NCBI RefSeq assembly: GCF_026314945.1
Contig: NZ_CP111121.1
Coordinates: 4,998,017 to 5,062,016, forward strand
Reading direction: 5' to 3'
Length of the DNA: 64,000 nt
From: Chryseobacterium fluminis
Lineage (GTDB): Bacteria; Bacteroidota; Bacteroidia; Flavobacteriales; Weeksellaceae
The position numbers and the translations under genes are program-made. This document shows, in pieces, positions 9,864 to 19,600 of this stretch (position 1 is the first letter of the stretch; each line of letters starts with the position of its first letter). The notes beneath the pieces are model-generated. The model made no database searches and was not told the origin of the DNA. It saw only the letters and a list, made by a program, of their open reading frames with translations.

Positions 9864-10325
9864 GTGGAAAATATTGATGACAAAGATCTTAAGCTGCTTA
9901 AGCTGTTACAGAACAATGCTAAATTAACAGTTAAAGAGCTCGCGAGAGAAATCAGTCTTTCCTTATCTCCTGCTTTTGAGAGAGTAAAAAGGCTGGAAAA
10001 TGAAGGATATATAAAGAAATATGCTGCTATTCTCAATGCTGAGAAGCTTAACCGTGGTTTTACGGTTCTTTGTCAAATCAAATTAAAAATTCATGATAAA
10101 TCTGTTGGAAATGATTTTGTAAAGCAAATTTTGAAAATTGATGAAATAGTAGAATGCTACAATATTTCGGGTGATTATGACTTCTTTTTAAAAGTGCAGG
10201 CTAAAGATATGAAACACTATCAGGACTTTGTATTCAATACATTAGGTTGTGTAGATGCTATTGGAAGTACACACAGTACATTTGTTATGGCCGAAGTGAA
10301 AAATTCACATGGTCTGAATATGTGA
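9864..10325 (+). CDS. Lrp/AsnC family transcriptional regulator
   Basis: A 153-aa feast/famine regulator. The N-terminal winged helix-turn-helix (IDDKDLKLLKLLQNNAKLTV, then LAREISLSLSPAFERVKRLE) is followed by an RAM/ligand-sensing domain (FVKQILKIDEIVECYNISGD, then DYDFFLKV). The frame is open from 9798, but the GTG at 9864 (VENIDDKDLK) matches the usual family N-terminus; the extra 22 residues (MSLYRNNYCIFGWVL...) do not look like part of the fold. Such proteins bind DNA as octamers and often respond to amino acids. It is divergent from metE, with the riboswitch leader between them, so it could act on metE or on amino-acid metabolism, but nothing in the sequence proves that. Confidence 0.85.
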   Translation: MENIDDKDLKLLKLLQNNAKLTVKELAREISLSLSPAFERVKRLENEGYIKKYAAILNAEKLNRGFTVLCQIKLKIHDKSVGNDFVKQILKIDEIVECYNISGDYDFFLKVQAKDMKHYQDFVFNTLGCVDAIGSTHSTFVMAEVKNSHGLNM

Positions 10326-11304
10326 TATCTTCAGGTAGTAATATATTGAAACAAGTTTCAAAGAATGATCAAAAAATAGATTTGGATTGTTGATTTGCTA
10401 AACGCGGCTTTTTAAGTTTCACTCGGTATATCGGCATAATAGAATATTTTTTATCACTTCCAGCAAATACTTTTACAATAAAAATCTCAAGAAAAAGTAT
10501 TTACTATAAAAATAGAATTGCGTTCAATGGTCTAAATAATCAGGGATTGAATAGAAATTACACAGGAGAAAAAAATAATCAGGACCATATTAAATATAAG
10601 ATGTTAAAAAATGGAATACTGGTGAAATATTTGTTTATCATATACTAGTTCTATATAAATTGTAGTGGCGAAACTACATTTAATCCTTATATAAAAAGAA
10701 AAATACCTACACTTATAATATGTTCTAATAGAAAAATATTGGAAAACTAAATTTGATTTTAATGAAAAAAAAGGAATTTTTTGATTATCAGGATTGAACT
10801 AAAATTCTACAAGAAAAATATGTTAATCGAAAAAAGAATAATATTTGATTCCATTTAAATGGCGATGGAATTAAATGCGAAATGGAATATGGATTCGGTA
10901 AGAAAATAAAAAATACTGATAACAATGTAATTCTGTGCGGAATCAAAGATTCCATTAAATATTAAGCAATTTTTTATTTAATAAAAAGTTTTATACTTTG
11001 GCTCGCCTACAGAATTACTAAATTTTAAACAACAACGGTTTATATCGCTTAGTGTTAAAAAACAATTTGCTAGAATTGACATTTAGTCAGGGCCTTATGC
11101 AACAGCAATTAAAATTTCAAAACGAGCCAGTTGGCGTAGAGAAATTTATTAAGTATATATTAATGAAAATAGTTCCCTAGTTAAAAATCAATGAGGGATA
11201 TTAAAGAATGTTATGTATTATAATGTTTGTAATCCAAAAAAACAAATTAATTTGGATTAAAAGCCTATATTTATTCTTTAAATTGGGTAAATTAATTTAT
11301 ATAC
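10326..11304. other. 980-bp AT-rich gap
   Basis: No open frame with coding character on either strand. Short runs such as the 10850-10975 area (GATTCCATTTAAATGGCG and a later GATTCCATTAAATATTAAGC) contain repeated GATTCCATTTAA-type words and may be decayed coding DNA. No tRNA cloverleaf, IS end or strong terminator was seen. The promoter of the GT9-WaaP-PAP2 group should lie near 11200-11300. Confidence 0.35.
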
Positions 11305-12354
11305 ATGAAAATTTCTAAAAAAGATATTAATGCCGTTAGAAGGTCTGTAATGAAACGTCTTACAAAAAATGTCGGGAAATCACAGCCGGTAACAGGCAAT
11401 AAAAAAGATTTGATTGTAAGAAAAGTATTGATTACCAGACCTAACCACCGCTTAGGAAATCTATTAATTATCACACCTTTAATTTGTGAGGTTCATTCTC
11501 TTTTTCCGGATAGTAAAATTGATCTTTTTGTAAAAGGTAATATAGCACCTTCGATTTTTAAAAACTACACTTATATCGATAGGATTATCCAGCTTCCTAA
11601 AAAACCTTTCAGTAACTTATTTCAATATTTAAAGGGCTGGGCTTTATTAAAAACCAGAAAATATGATCTTGTTATTAACTCAGCAACAGGATCTTCGTCA
11701 GGAAGATTATCAACATTGTTTGCGCGCTCCCAACATAAAGTTTTTGGTGATTTTAATGAAGCATTAAATGTGAAATATTCTGACTACAGGCATTTAGCCA
11801 AAAATTCGATATATAATCTGAGAGATTATTTATCAAAACTGGGGTTTGACGAAATTACAACAACGATTCCTGACTTATATTTAAATTTGGATCAAAGTGA
11901 GATCTCGGCTGGAAAGGATAAATTAAAGAATTTGGTCCAAAACAGCAAAGATACAATTTGTCTTTTTACTAATGCTACAGGTGAAAAGTGCTATTCTCAA
12001 GAATGGTGGGAAGAGTTTTATGATAAGTTAAAAAAGAATTTTTCTGAATATAATATTATTGAGCTCTTACCTGTGGAAAATATATCAAAACTTAATTTTA
12101 CAATTCCTCATTTTTACAGCCGGGATATTCGTGAAATGAGCGGTTTTCTTAAAAATGTCACTCTTTTCATCGCAGCCGATAATGGGGTGATGCACTTAGC
12201 AAGTGCAACCGGAATTCCTACAATTGGGTTATTTTCTGTGAGTGCTGAAGAAGAGTACGCACCATATAATGCAAAGAGTTGTTCCGTAAATACCAATCAT
12301 ACTGATACTGATAAAATGATGCAGTTAATTCACATGATTCTAGAAAAGAGATAA
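11305..12354 (+). CDS. Glycosyltransferase family 9 (heptosyltransferase-like)
   Basis: A 349-aa protein with the two-domain GT-B plan of ADP-heptose:LPS transferases. The N-terminal domain carries VLITRPNHRLGNLLIITPLI; the C-terminal domain carries LFTNATGEKCYSQEWWEEF and the nucleotide-sugar site IAADNGVMHLASATGIPTIG. It would act on the inner face of the inner membrane, adding a sugar to a lipid-linked core. It starts a plus-strand group with a WaaP-like kinase (20 nt downstream) and a PAP2 phosphatase, which points to lipopolysaccharide core and lipid assembly. The donor sugar cannot be told; heptose is not certain in this phylum. Confidence 0.85.
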   Translation: MKISKKDINAVRRSVMKRLTKNVGKSQPVTGNKKDLIVRKVLITRPNHRLGNLLIITPLICEVHSLFPDSKIDLFVKGNIAPSIFKNYTYIDRIIQLPKKPFSNLFQYLKGWALLKTRKYDLVINSATGSSSGRLSTLFARSQHKVFGDFNEALNVKYSDYRHLAKNSIYNLRDYLSKLGFDEITTTIPDLYLNLDQSEISAGKDKLKNLVQNSKDTICLFTNATGEKCYSQEWWEEFYDKLKKNFSEYNIIELLPVENISKLNFTIPHFYSRDIREMSGFLKNVTLFIAADNGVMHLASATGIPTIGLFSVSAEEEYAPYNAKSCSVNTNHTDTDKMMQLIHMILEKR

Positions 12355-12374
12355 TTAAGATTAATAAATTAAAG

Positions 12375-13136
12375 ATGAAGGTATTTTTTGCAAATGAATT
12401 TTCTCGGTATTATGAAGAAATTATTCTTACAATAAGAAAATTTAAGAATGGCGGAACGATGATAGGTGATGGTCATAGGAATGTAATTAAAGTTTTTAAA
12501 ATTGGTGACCGTTTAATTAACTTTAAATCCTTCAAACAGCATAATATAATCAACAGACATGTTTATAAATTTTATAGAAAATCTAAGGCAAGAAGGTCTT
12601 TTGAGTACGCATTATTTCTGTTAGATAAAAAATTTTATACTCCAACCCCGATAGCCTACATCGAAAATCATGATATTATCGGTCTGACGTCAAGTTACTA
12701 TATGAGTGAGCAACTTGAAAATTCCTTGATGTTGAACGAAATTCTTACCAATAAGGATTTTCCTGACAGAGAAGAAATTATTAAAGGATATGCAGCACTC
12801 ATGTATACTTTACATGAAAACGGTATTGAATTTATCGATAATTCTGCAGGAAACTTTTTAATAAGAAAAGAGGAAGGAGTCTATCGTTTTTACATTGTTG
12901 ATTTAAACAGAATGAATTTTTATGATCATATTGAAATAAATAAAAGACTTAAAAATTTCGCAAGGTTCACACTTGATAATGAAATTATGAATATAATAAG
13001 CAAGGAATATGCATTGTTATCAGGAGCGTCAGCAGAATACTGTCTAAAGAAAATAAGTGATGCATCAAATAAAATGCTTTTTAAAAGGAAGGTAAAAAAA
13101 GTTTTAAAATTCTATAAATATATTATCAGGATTTAA
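12375..13136 (+). CDS. WaaP/Kdo kinase-like lipopolysaccharide kinase
   Basis: A 253-aa protein of the RIO/WaaP branch of the protein-kinase fold. The ATP-binding N-lobe contains NVIKVFKIGDRLINFKSF. The catalytic loop is LHENGIEFIDNSAGNFLI, where Asp and Asn occupy the D-x4-N positions of the kinase loop; the usual His before the Asp is replaced. The metal-binding segment is IVDLNRMNF (Asp in place of DFG/DxD). Such kinases phosphorylate Kdo or heptose of the LPS core. The gene is in the same direction as the GT9 gene and probably co-transcribed with it. The divergent HxD loop leaves some doubt about the substrate rather than the fold. Confidence 0.8.
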   Translation: MKVFFANEFSRYYEEIILTIRKFKNGGTMIGDGHRNVIKVFKIGDRLINFKSFKQHNIINRHVYKFYRKSKARRSFEYALFLLDKKFYTPTPIAYIENHDIIGLTSSYYMSEQLENSLMLNEILTNKDFPDREEIIKGYAALMYTLHENGIEFIDNSAGNFLIRKEEGVYRFYIVDLNRMNFYDHIEINKRLKNFARFTLDNEIMNIISKEYALLSGASAEYCLKKISDASNKMLFKRKVKKVLKFYKYIIRI

Positions 13137-13220
13137 ATAGAAACAGCCGGTATTATACTATTAAATATAATTATCATAGAATGAAATCAATTTCAGAAAT
13201 TGCATAAAAACTTTCATCAT

Positions 13221-13820
13221 ATGAAATCAACTCTTGAATACTTGAATCGCATTGATACAGAATTATTTTTAGTGATCAATGGAAAACATAATGCTTTCTT
13301 TGATACCATAATGTTTTGGGCGAGTGATAAATTGTTTTGGTTTCCCTTTTATGCGATATTATTAATCTTTTTAATTAGACTATATAAAAAATTTACAATT
13401 TATATTCTGCTGGCAATTGCGGCTACCATAACTTTGTGTGACCAAACAGCCTCGGGGCTTCTGAAAAATTTGATTAAGCGGTTGCGGCCTTCTCATGAAC
13501 CTGCCTTGGTTCCATTTATCCACTTAAGCGATGCTGGTCCAGGTGGAAATTATGGTTTTGTATCATCTCATAGTGCCAATGCATTTGGACTTTTAACATT
13601 TCTTTTCTTCTTACTACCCGCAAGGTATAATTGGCTCAAAATTATTTTACTTTTTTGGGCTTTGCTAGTTTCTTACAGTAGAATCTACAATGGTGTGCAT
13701 TATCCATTTGATATCCTTGGTGGCGCGCTTGTAGGTATTCTTGCAGGCTGTCTTATCTGGATCATATTTAAATCTATATTTAAAACTAAAAATTTTAATA
13801 AAATAAATTATTACATTTAA
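13221..13820 (+). CDS. PAP2-family membrane phosphatase
   Basis: A 199-aa integral membrane phosphatase with about five hydrophobic segments and the three PAP2 active-site motifs: KNLIKRLRP (K-x6-RP), SSHSAN (the PSGH-like motif) and SRIYNGVHYPFD (SR-x5-H-x3-D). These enzymes remove phosphate from lipid substrates such as undecaprenyl diphosphate, phosphatidic acid or lipid A at the periplasmic face. The frame opens at a TTG at 13200, but the ATG at 13221 (MKSTLEYLNRIDTELF) gives the usual family start. It follows the GT9 and kinase genes by about 85 nt, which suits a role in lipid A or carrier-lipid turnover. Confidence 0.9.
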   Translation: MKSTLEYLNRIDTELFLVINGKHNAFFDTIMFWASDKLFWFPFYAILLIFLIRLYKKFTIYILLAIAATITLCDQTASGLLKNLIKRLRPSHEPALVPFIHLSDAGPGGNYGFVSSHSANAFGLLTFLFFLLPARYNWLKIILLFWALLVSYSRIYNGVHYPFDILGGALVGILAGCLIWIIFKSIFKTKNFNKINYYI

Positions 13821-14223
13821 TCGAACGGTACAATGATTAGCAATTATTGAAAAATTAGTGATGAATTTGAAGAATATTACTTTTATAGTTATAGACTTAA
13901 GAAATGATTTATTTGAATCTATAAACAAATGGTGTTTTAATAGTCAGACTTGTATCAGGACATTATTTAAAAAAATTAAACGTATTATAAACTATGGTAA
14001 TATGTGAGAATTATTTTTTTTCTGCTGGTATTGTAATATATTCTTATGATCCTGGAGAATATAGGAATGTAAGCTAGTTAAGTATTTTTTATTTTAAAAC
14101 AAATAATATGAATCCTGCACTGTTGAATGTAAGTTGAAGATTTATCTTTAAGTTTTCCATGGTTCTTGACTCTTTAAATATAATTAGTATATTGCATCTG
14201 ATAATCCACTAAAACAAAAAATC
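13821..14223 (+). other. Intergenic with a possible 48-aa small ORF
   Basis: An ATG frame from 13861 to 14007 (MNLKNITFIVIDLRNDLFES) encodes 48 residues with acceptable composition but no family that I know. It may be the start of a decayed gene or chance. The remainder up to 14223 is AT-rich. The expected promoter of the next secreted protein lies here, but I could not fix it. Confidence 0.3.
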
Positions 14224-14664
14224 ATGAAAAATTTACTTAGTATCAACATTATTTTTCTTATGCTTTTAATAAGTTTTAATGCAAAAGCTCAAGTCGAAAT
14301 GGGAAGAGTGTGCAAAACATTTAAAGGCGAAGAAGGTATTATTGTAACAACGGCCCGATATGGCCCCGAAAAAAACAATGAAGCACTGATCGCTGTTTAT
14401 GATATCGATCATTCTTGGGCGGGGAAGATATTTAAAGCCAAAGTTGAAAGTTATAATGGTAAAGCAGATTATGAAATAACTTATAAGGGTAAATCTTATA
14501 TAATTATGACTTTAAGAAATAATAACTACGAAATCTATCTGCCGAAAGAAAGCAATATGCAAAAATCACCAATTTATGTATACTATTCGGATTACTTATC
14601 TGAAAATTGTACCCCTAATAGGTTTTTGCAGGAATTCAAGGATCAAAATGCCAATAATAAGTAA
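14224..14664 (+). CDS. Secreted hypothetical protein, 146 aa
   Basis: Begins with a clear signal peptide (MKNLLSINIIFLMLLISFNA, cleavage after KAQ), followed by about 125 residues with beta-rich composition (GRVCKTFKGEEGIIVTTARY; IYVYYSDYLSENCTPNRFLQ) and two cysteines that could pair. It would be periplasmic or exported. No known domain was recognised and no sorting domain is present at the C-terminus. It stands alone, followed by a terminator-like hairpin and an IS remnant. Confidence 0.7.
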   Translation: MKNLLSINIIFLMLLISFNAKAQVEMGRVCKTFKGEEGIIVTTARYGPEKNNEALIAVYDIDHSWAGKIFKAKVESYNGKADYEITYKGKSYIIMTLRNNNYEIYLPKESNMQKSPIYVYYSDYLSENCTPNRFLQEFKDQNANNK

Positions 14665-14921
14665 AATTATGATAGAATATTAACTTATTTTATCCCTTAA
14701 TATTTTGAAATCTAGATGAATTCTACTTGGTAGTTTTTTGTATTGGAAATAATTCTACTTTTATTGCTCAAATGAAGTAAGTAAAATTTCACATTATGAA
14801 CTGTTCAAACATTAAATAAATCTCTTTGTATTTGGTATAATTATTGCAAAGATTAAATAACCATATCACGAAATATTGTTTTAATGCGAATATCGTCCTC
14901 ATAATAAATATTCGATTTTGA

Positions 14922-14950
14922 AAATCTTCTTAATTTAAGGGGATTTTTTT
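14922..14950 (+). terminator. Rho-independent terminator-like hairpin
   Basis: AATCTTCTTAA pairs (with G-U pairs) with TTAAGGGGATT over a short loop and is followed by a run of T. It lies about 260 nt downstream of the secreted-protein gene. Confidence 0.5.
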
Positions 14951-14960
14951 ATTTGATAAT

Positions 14961-15007
14961 TGACCTATTCCCAAAACCAGGATCATTTAAAAGTAGAGAT
15001 TTTCAAG
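14961..15007. mobile_element. Solo end of an IS3-family element
   Basis: TGACCTATTCCCAAAACCAG and the following GATCATTTAAAAGTAGAGAT match, with one gap and a few changes, the inverted end of the complete IS3 element at 43797-45015 (read from 45015 backwards: TGACCTATTCCCAAAAAACA). No transposase gene or second end is nearby, so this is a scar left by deletion or decay of a related insertion. Confidence 0.7.
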
Positions 15008-15217
15008 AATCACCTGACCGCCTGGTCGTCTGTTTGATACTAACAGACAAATAAAAAGGGTTGGTCGATAATCCACTGATGAGAACATAATGAGTAATAC
15101 AGTTAAATATCTGTGTTGGGAAGAAACAGATTGAATAAATGATTTTCTTCTGAAAATTTGTGAGTATTTTTGCTAGCTTAATATAAATTTAAACTTTTAA
15201 CAAGTCAAGAGTATTCT

Positions 15218-16678
15218 ATGATCTTAATTGTTGATGATAATGAAAACAATATCTATTTTCTCAAGAAATTGCTGGAGTCCAAAGGTGTCCAGATAGATAC
15301 TGCAAATAATGGTGAAGTTGCTTTGGAAAAAGCACTAAAAAACGACTATTCACTAATTATCTTGGATGTTCAGATGCCGGGAATGAGTGGATTTGAAATT
15401 GCGGAGACTTTAGAGGGATACAGCCAGACCAAGGAAATTCCGATATTATTTTTGTCAACAGTCAGTGCAGACAAAAGATTTATTACCAAAGGATACAGGT
15501 CAGGGGGAATCGATTATGTCACAAAGCCTATCGATCCGGAGATCCTCATGTTGAAGATTGAGATATTCTACCTTCTTCAGAAAACCAGCCTTGCGATGAA
15601 GATAACACAACAAAATCTGGAATTAGAGGTCAAAAGAAGAAAAGAAACGCAACTCTTGATGAAATCGGAGATCGATCATTTTCATCTGATGCTGAAAGCC
15701 CTGTTACAAATAGCATTTATTTTAGATGAGAATAATATGATCAATTTCGTCAATAGCAAATGGTTTGAATATTCTGATTCCGCTCAGAAGTTTCCTAAGA
15801 CCCATACAGCTGATCTGAATATTGATAAAGAATTTCAGCGATGCAAAGCAGAGGGAGAATCACTAGAGCTGGAAGTTCGTATAAAAAATAGGATTACAGA
15901 GGATTACAGATATCATCTGTTAAGGATTTCACCAGTCTATCAAAACGGTGCCTTAAAAAACTGCGTAGGGACCTTCACTGACATTGATGACCAGAAAAAG
16001 GTAGAGCGGGAGAAAGATGAATTTCTGAGCATTGCCAGCCACGAACTGAAAACGCCTCTGACAAGAATCAAAGCCTATATGCAGTTGGTCTTTCGTAAAC
16101 TAGGGGGAAATCCGCACAATAGTGAGAAAGATTTCGTCGGAAAAGCTTTGGATCAGATCGAAAAACTAAATAGTTTAATCACAGACCTTTTGGATATTTC
16201 CAAAATCGAAAATGGAAAACTTAAGATCAATAAAAAGCTGGAAGATCTGGAAGAACTGATTAACAGCACGATTAATACCATTATGCAGACCTACGATAAT
16301 TCAAACGTCAGAATCAATTGCGACTTTATCAATATCACTCACTTAATTTATTTTGATCCCTTACGTATAGAGCAAATACTGATCAATTTATTGACAAATG
16401 CCATGAAGTATTCTCCTAAAAGCAACCAGGTGATTGTTAGAACGAGGATAGAAAACAACGAAGTAAAAGTAAGGGTCACCGATTTTGGAATTGGAATTCC
16501 TGAATTTAAACAGACTGATGTTTTTCGTAAATTTTATCGTGTTGAAGAGTCTTCTGAGAGTTACAGGGAGGAATCGGTCTATATATCTGTTCGGAACTCA
16601 TTAAGCAACATAAAGGAACCATCGGTGTTGCGAGTAAAGAAAACGAAGAATCAACATTTTACCTTACCGTTAAATTAA
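15218..16678 (+). pseudogene. Receiver-PAS-histidine kinase, frameshifted in the ATPase domain
   Basis: The 486-aa frame starts with a receiver domain (MILIVDDNENN; acceptor Asp in IILDVQMPG), then a PAS-like region, HisKA (IASHELKTPLTRIKAY) and HATPase with N box and DFGIGIP. At 16564-16566 the frame is lost: the plus-1 frame from GGAGGAATC reads GGIGLYICSELIKQHKGTIG and STFYLTVKL, which are the missing G2 box and end of the HATPase, while the annotated frame continues as nonsense (EESVYISVRNSL). One missing base, for example C in TACCAGGGA, would restore it. The receiver and dimerisation parts remain, but the kinase should be inactive unless this is a sequencing error. Only 4 nt separate its stop from the next hybrid kinase. 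Confidence 0.8.
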
Positions 16679-16682
16679 TTGT

Positions 16683-19600
16683 ATGCCGAAAAAAACTAAA
16701 AGAAATCTTCAATTCGGAATTGGATTTTCCCTGCTTGTATTAATTGCAAGTTCAGTCGCATCATATTTGAGCATCCGCAACCAGATGGAGCATCGGGAAA
16801 GTGTGACCAAGAGCCGCATATCAATGATCGCTGTAAAAGATATTCTTATTGCGCTCATCGATGCAGAGACAGGTAATCGAGGGTATCAGCTTACAGGAAA
16901 AGAGAATTTCCTTGAGCCCTACAATCGAAGCTTACAAGAATATCCAAAAGCATTGGTACGTGCAAAATCTGTGAATTTAAATGATAATAAACAACATGAC
17001 AGATTAGACTTACTGCAAAAAAATGCTGATAAAGATATAAATACCATAAAAATCTTTGTTGAAAAGAGACGCAAAGGCATTTTGATCACCCAAAATGAAA
17101 TGTTGTTGGGTAAAAACTACATGGACAACTGTAGAACTATAGTCAGAGATTTTGTTCAATATGAAGAAAAACGACTTGAGAAAAGAAACAAGGATCTTGA
17201 CAGCTCGTCTCTTACCACCATCCTGTTCATTGTCTTTTCATCTTTGGCAGCCATCATCGTTACGCTGTTTTTCTATTTCAAACTGCGTAATGACCTGATC
17301 CGTAGAGATAAATTAGAGAAAGAATTAAAAGCGAAAGATCTTGAGATTTCAAGACGAGTCAATGTTATTCAGCAGGTGGCAGGTCGGGTTTCCAATGGGG
17401 ACTATAGTCAAAAAATTGCAGATGAATACGACGGAGACCTTGGAGATCTTGTTGATTCTTTAAACCATATGACCGATTCTCTTAAAGCTGCTTTTGATAA
17501 GATCAATAAAAGTGATTGGATACAAACAGGCCTGGTTAAGTTAAATGAGTCTCTGGTGGGCAATAAATCTGTAAAAGAGCTCAGCTCAGATTCGCTAAAT
17601 CAACTCATCGATTATGCCAACTGCATCAACGGTGCGATCTATCTAATGGATGACGGAAAATTAAGACTAAGCAGCTATTCCGGTCTTGAAAAAAATATGA
17701 AGCAGACCTTCGATCCCGGGGAAGGAATGGTCGGACAGGCATTTGTCCAGAAGCAAGCCAAAGCCTATAACCATCTTGATCACAAAGATTTTGTAGCCAC
17801 CTTTGCGAGCAGTACAATAAAGGTCCACGCCATTCTACTGATCCCAATCATAATGGATAGGCTCACCTTTGGCGTAATAGAGGTCAGTGCGAACAAACAT
17901 TTTGATCAGGATAAGATTGATTATTTTGTTGAATGTTCAAGAAATATCGCCATCGCTTTGCGCGCGGCAAGAGGGCGTGCAAAAGAGCAGCGCCTCTTGG
18001 AGGAGACCCAGGCGCAATCAGAGGAACTTCAGGTTCAGCACTCTGAGCTTGAGAACCTCAATACAGAACTTGAGGCACAGACCCAAAAACTTCAGGCTTC
18101 GGAGGAAGAATTGCGGGTACAGCAAGAAGAGCTAATGCAGACCAATACGGAATTGGAGGAGCGTTCTAAATTACTGGAAGAGAAAAATCAGCTTATTGCC
18201 GAGCGTAATATTGAAATCCAGAGAAAGGCCGAGGAACTGGCCCTGAGCACACAGTACAAATCCGAGTTTCTGGCCAATATGTCCCATGAATTGCGCACAC
18301 CATTAAATTCAATCCTATTGTTGTCCCGTCTGATGGCTGAAAATCCCGAAGAAAACCTCAATGATGATCAGATCGAGTCGGCAAAGGTAATTCAGAGTGC
18401 AGGAAGCAGTTTACTGACCTTGATCGACGAGATCTTAGATCTGGCTAAAATTGAATCAGGAAAGATGTCTCTGGAATATGAAGCAGTGCAGATCAGTGAG
18501 GTTGTCAAAGATCTGAAAAATTTAATGGATCCGTTGGTTAACAATAAAGGGATTAAATTCAATGTCAGCATCGAGGATGCACTGGAAAAAAATCTTGAAA
18601 CAGACCGTTTACGTTTGGACCAGGTCTTAAGGAATCTTCTGTCCAATGCCTTAAAATTCACAAAACAAGGAAGCGTTGCATTAGCCATTAGAAGAGATAC
18701 TGCAAATAAAGATTTTATTGTTTTCTCTGTAAAAGACACGGGAATCGGAATTCCGGAAGACAAACAGAAAATTATCTTTGAGGCATTCCAACAGGCCGAC
18801 GGTTCAACGCAGCGCAAGTTTGGCGGAACTGGTTTGGGATTGTCGATCAGCCGCGAAATTGCCAAATTATTAGGAGGACGTTTAGATCTGACAAGCAAAG
18901 TCGATGAAGGAAGTGAGTTTAGCCTGACCATTCCCATCAGTGAAAGTGTAAAAGAAAGTCAGACCGGTTTACTCATGAACTCGGATCAGGATCTAATCGA
19001 TGTTATTGTAGAAAATGTAGAAGAGATCAAAAATACTATTAATTATGATGAAAGTAATGTGACATCGTTTTTCAATCATTTGGAAATACCGGAAGATGTG
19101 GAAGATGACAGAAACAGTATTTCAAAAGATGACAAAGTAATTCTTATCGTTGAGGATGATACGAATTTTGCCAGGGCATTATTAAAATTTGCCAGAATGC
19201 AAAACTATAAAGGCGTAGTGGTAGTAAGAGGTGATCAGGCACTGTCAGCCGCAATGGAATACCATCCAAATGCTATTTTACTTGATATTCAGCTTCCTGT
19301 AAAGGATGGGTGGCAAGTGATGGAAGAATTTAAATCTAATCCTAAAACCAGATCAATTCCGGTGCATATGATGTCGTCACTTCACGTAAAGAAGGAGAGC
19401 CTGATGAAAGGTGCCATTGATTTTATCAACAAACCTGTGGCCATGGAACAGATGACCGATGTTTTCAGAAAGATCGAAGACGCTTTAAAAAAATCTCCAC
19501 GAAAGGTCCTTATTGTTGAAGAAAATGCGAAGCATGCCAGTGCGCTGTCTTATTTTCTGAGCAATTTTGATATCATGTTATCGGTCGAGGATACGGTCAA

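Larger units (their letters stand above)
14665..15217. other. Intergenic with terminator and IS scar
   Basis: Besides the hairpin at 14922-14950 and the IS end at 14961-15007 (listed separately), the stretch shows no gene. Positions 15008-15217 contain the upstream region of the receiver-kinase gene. Confidence 0.5.
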
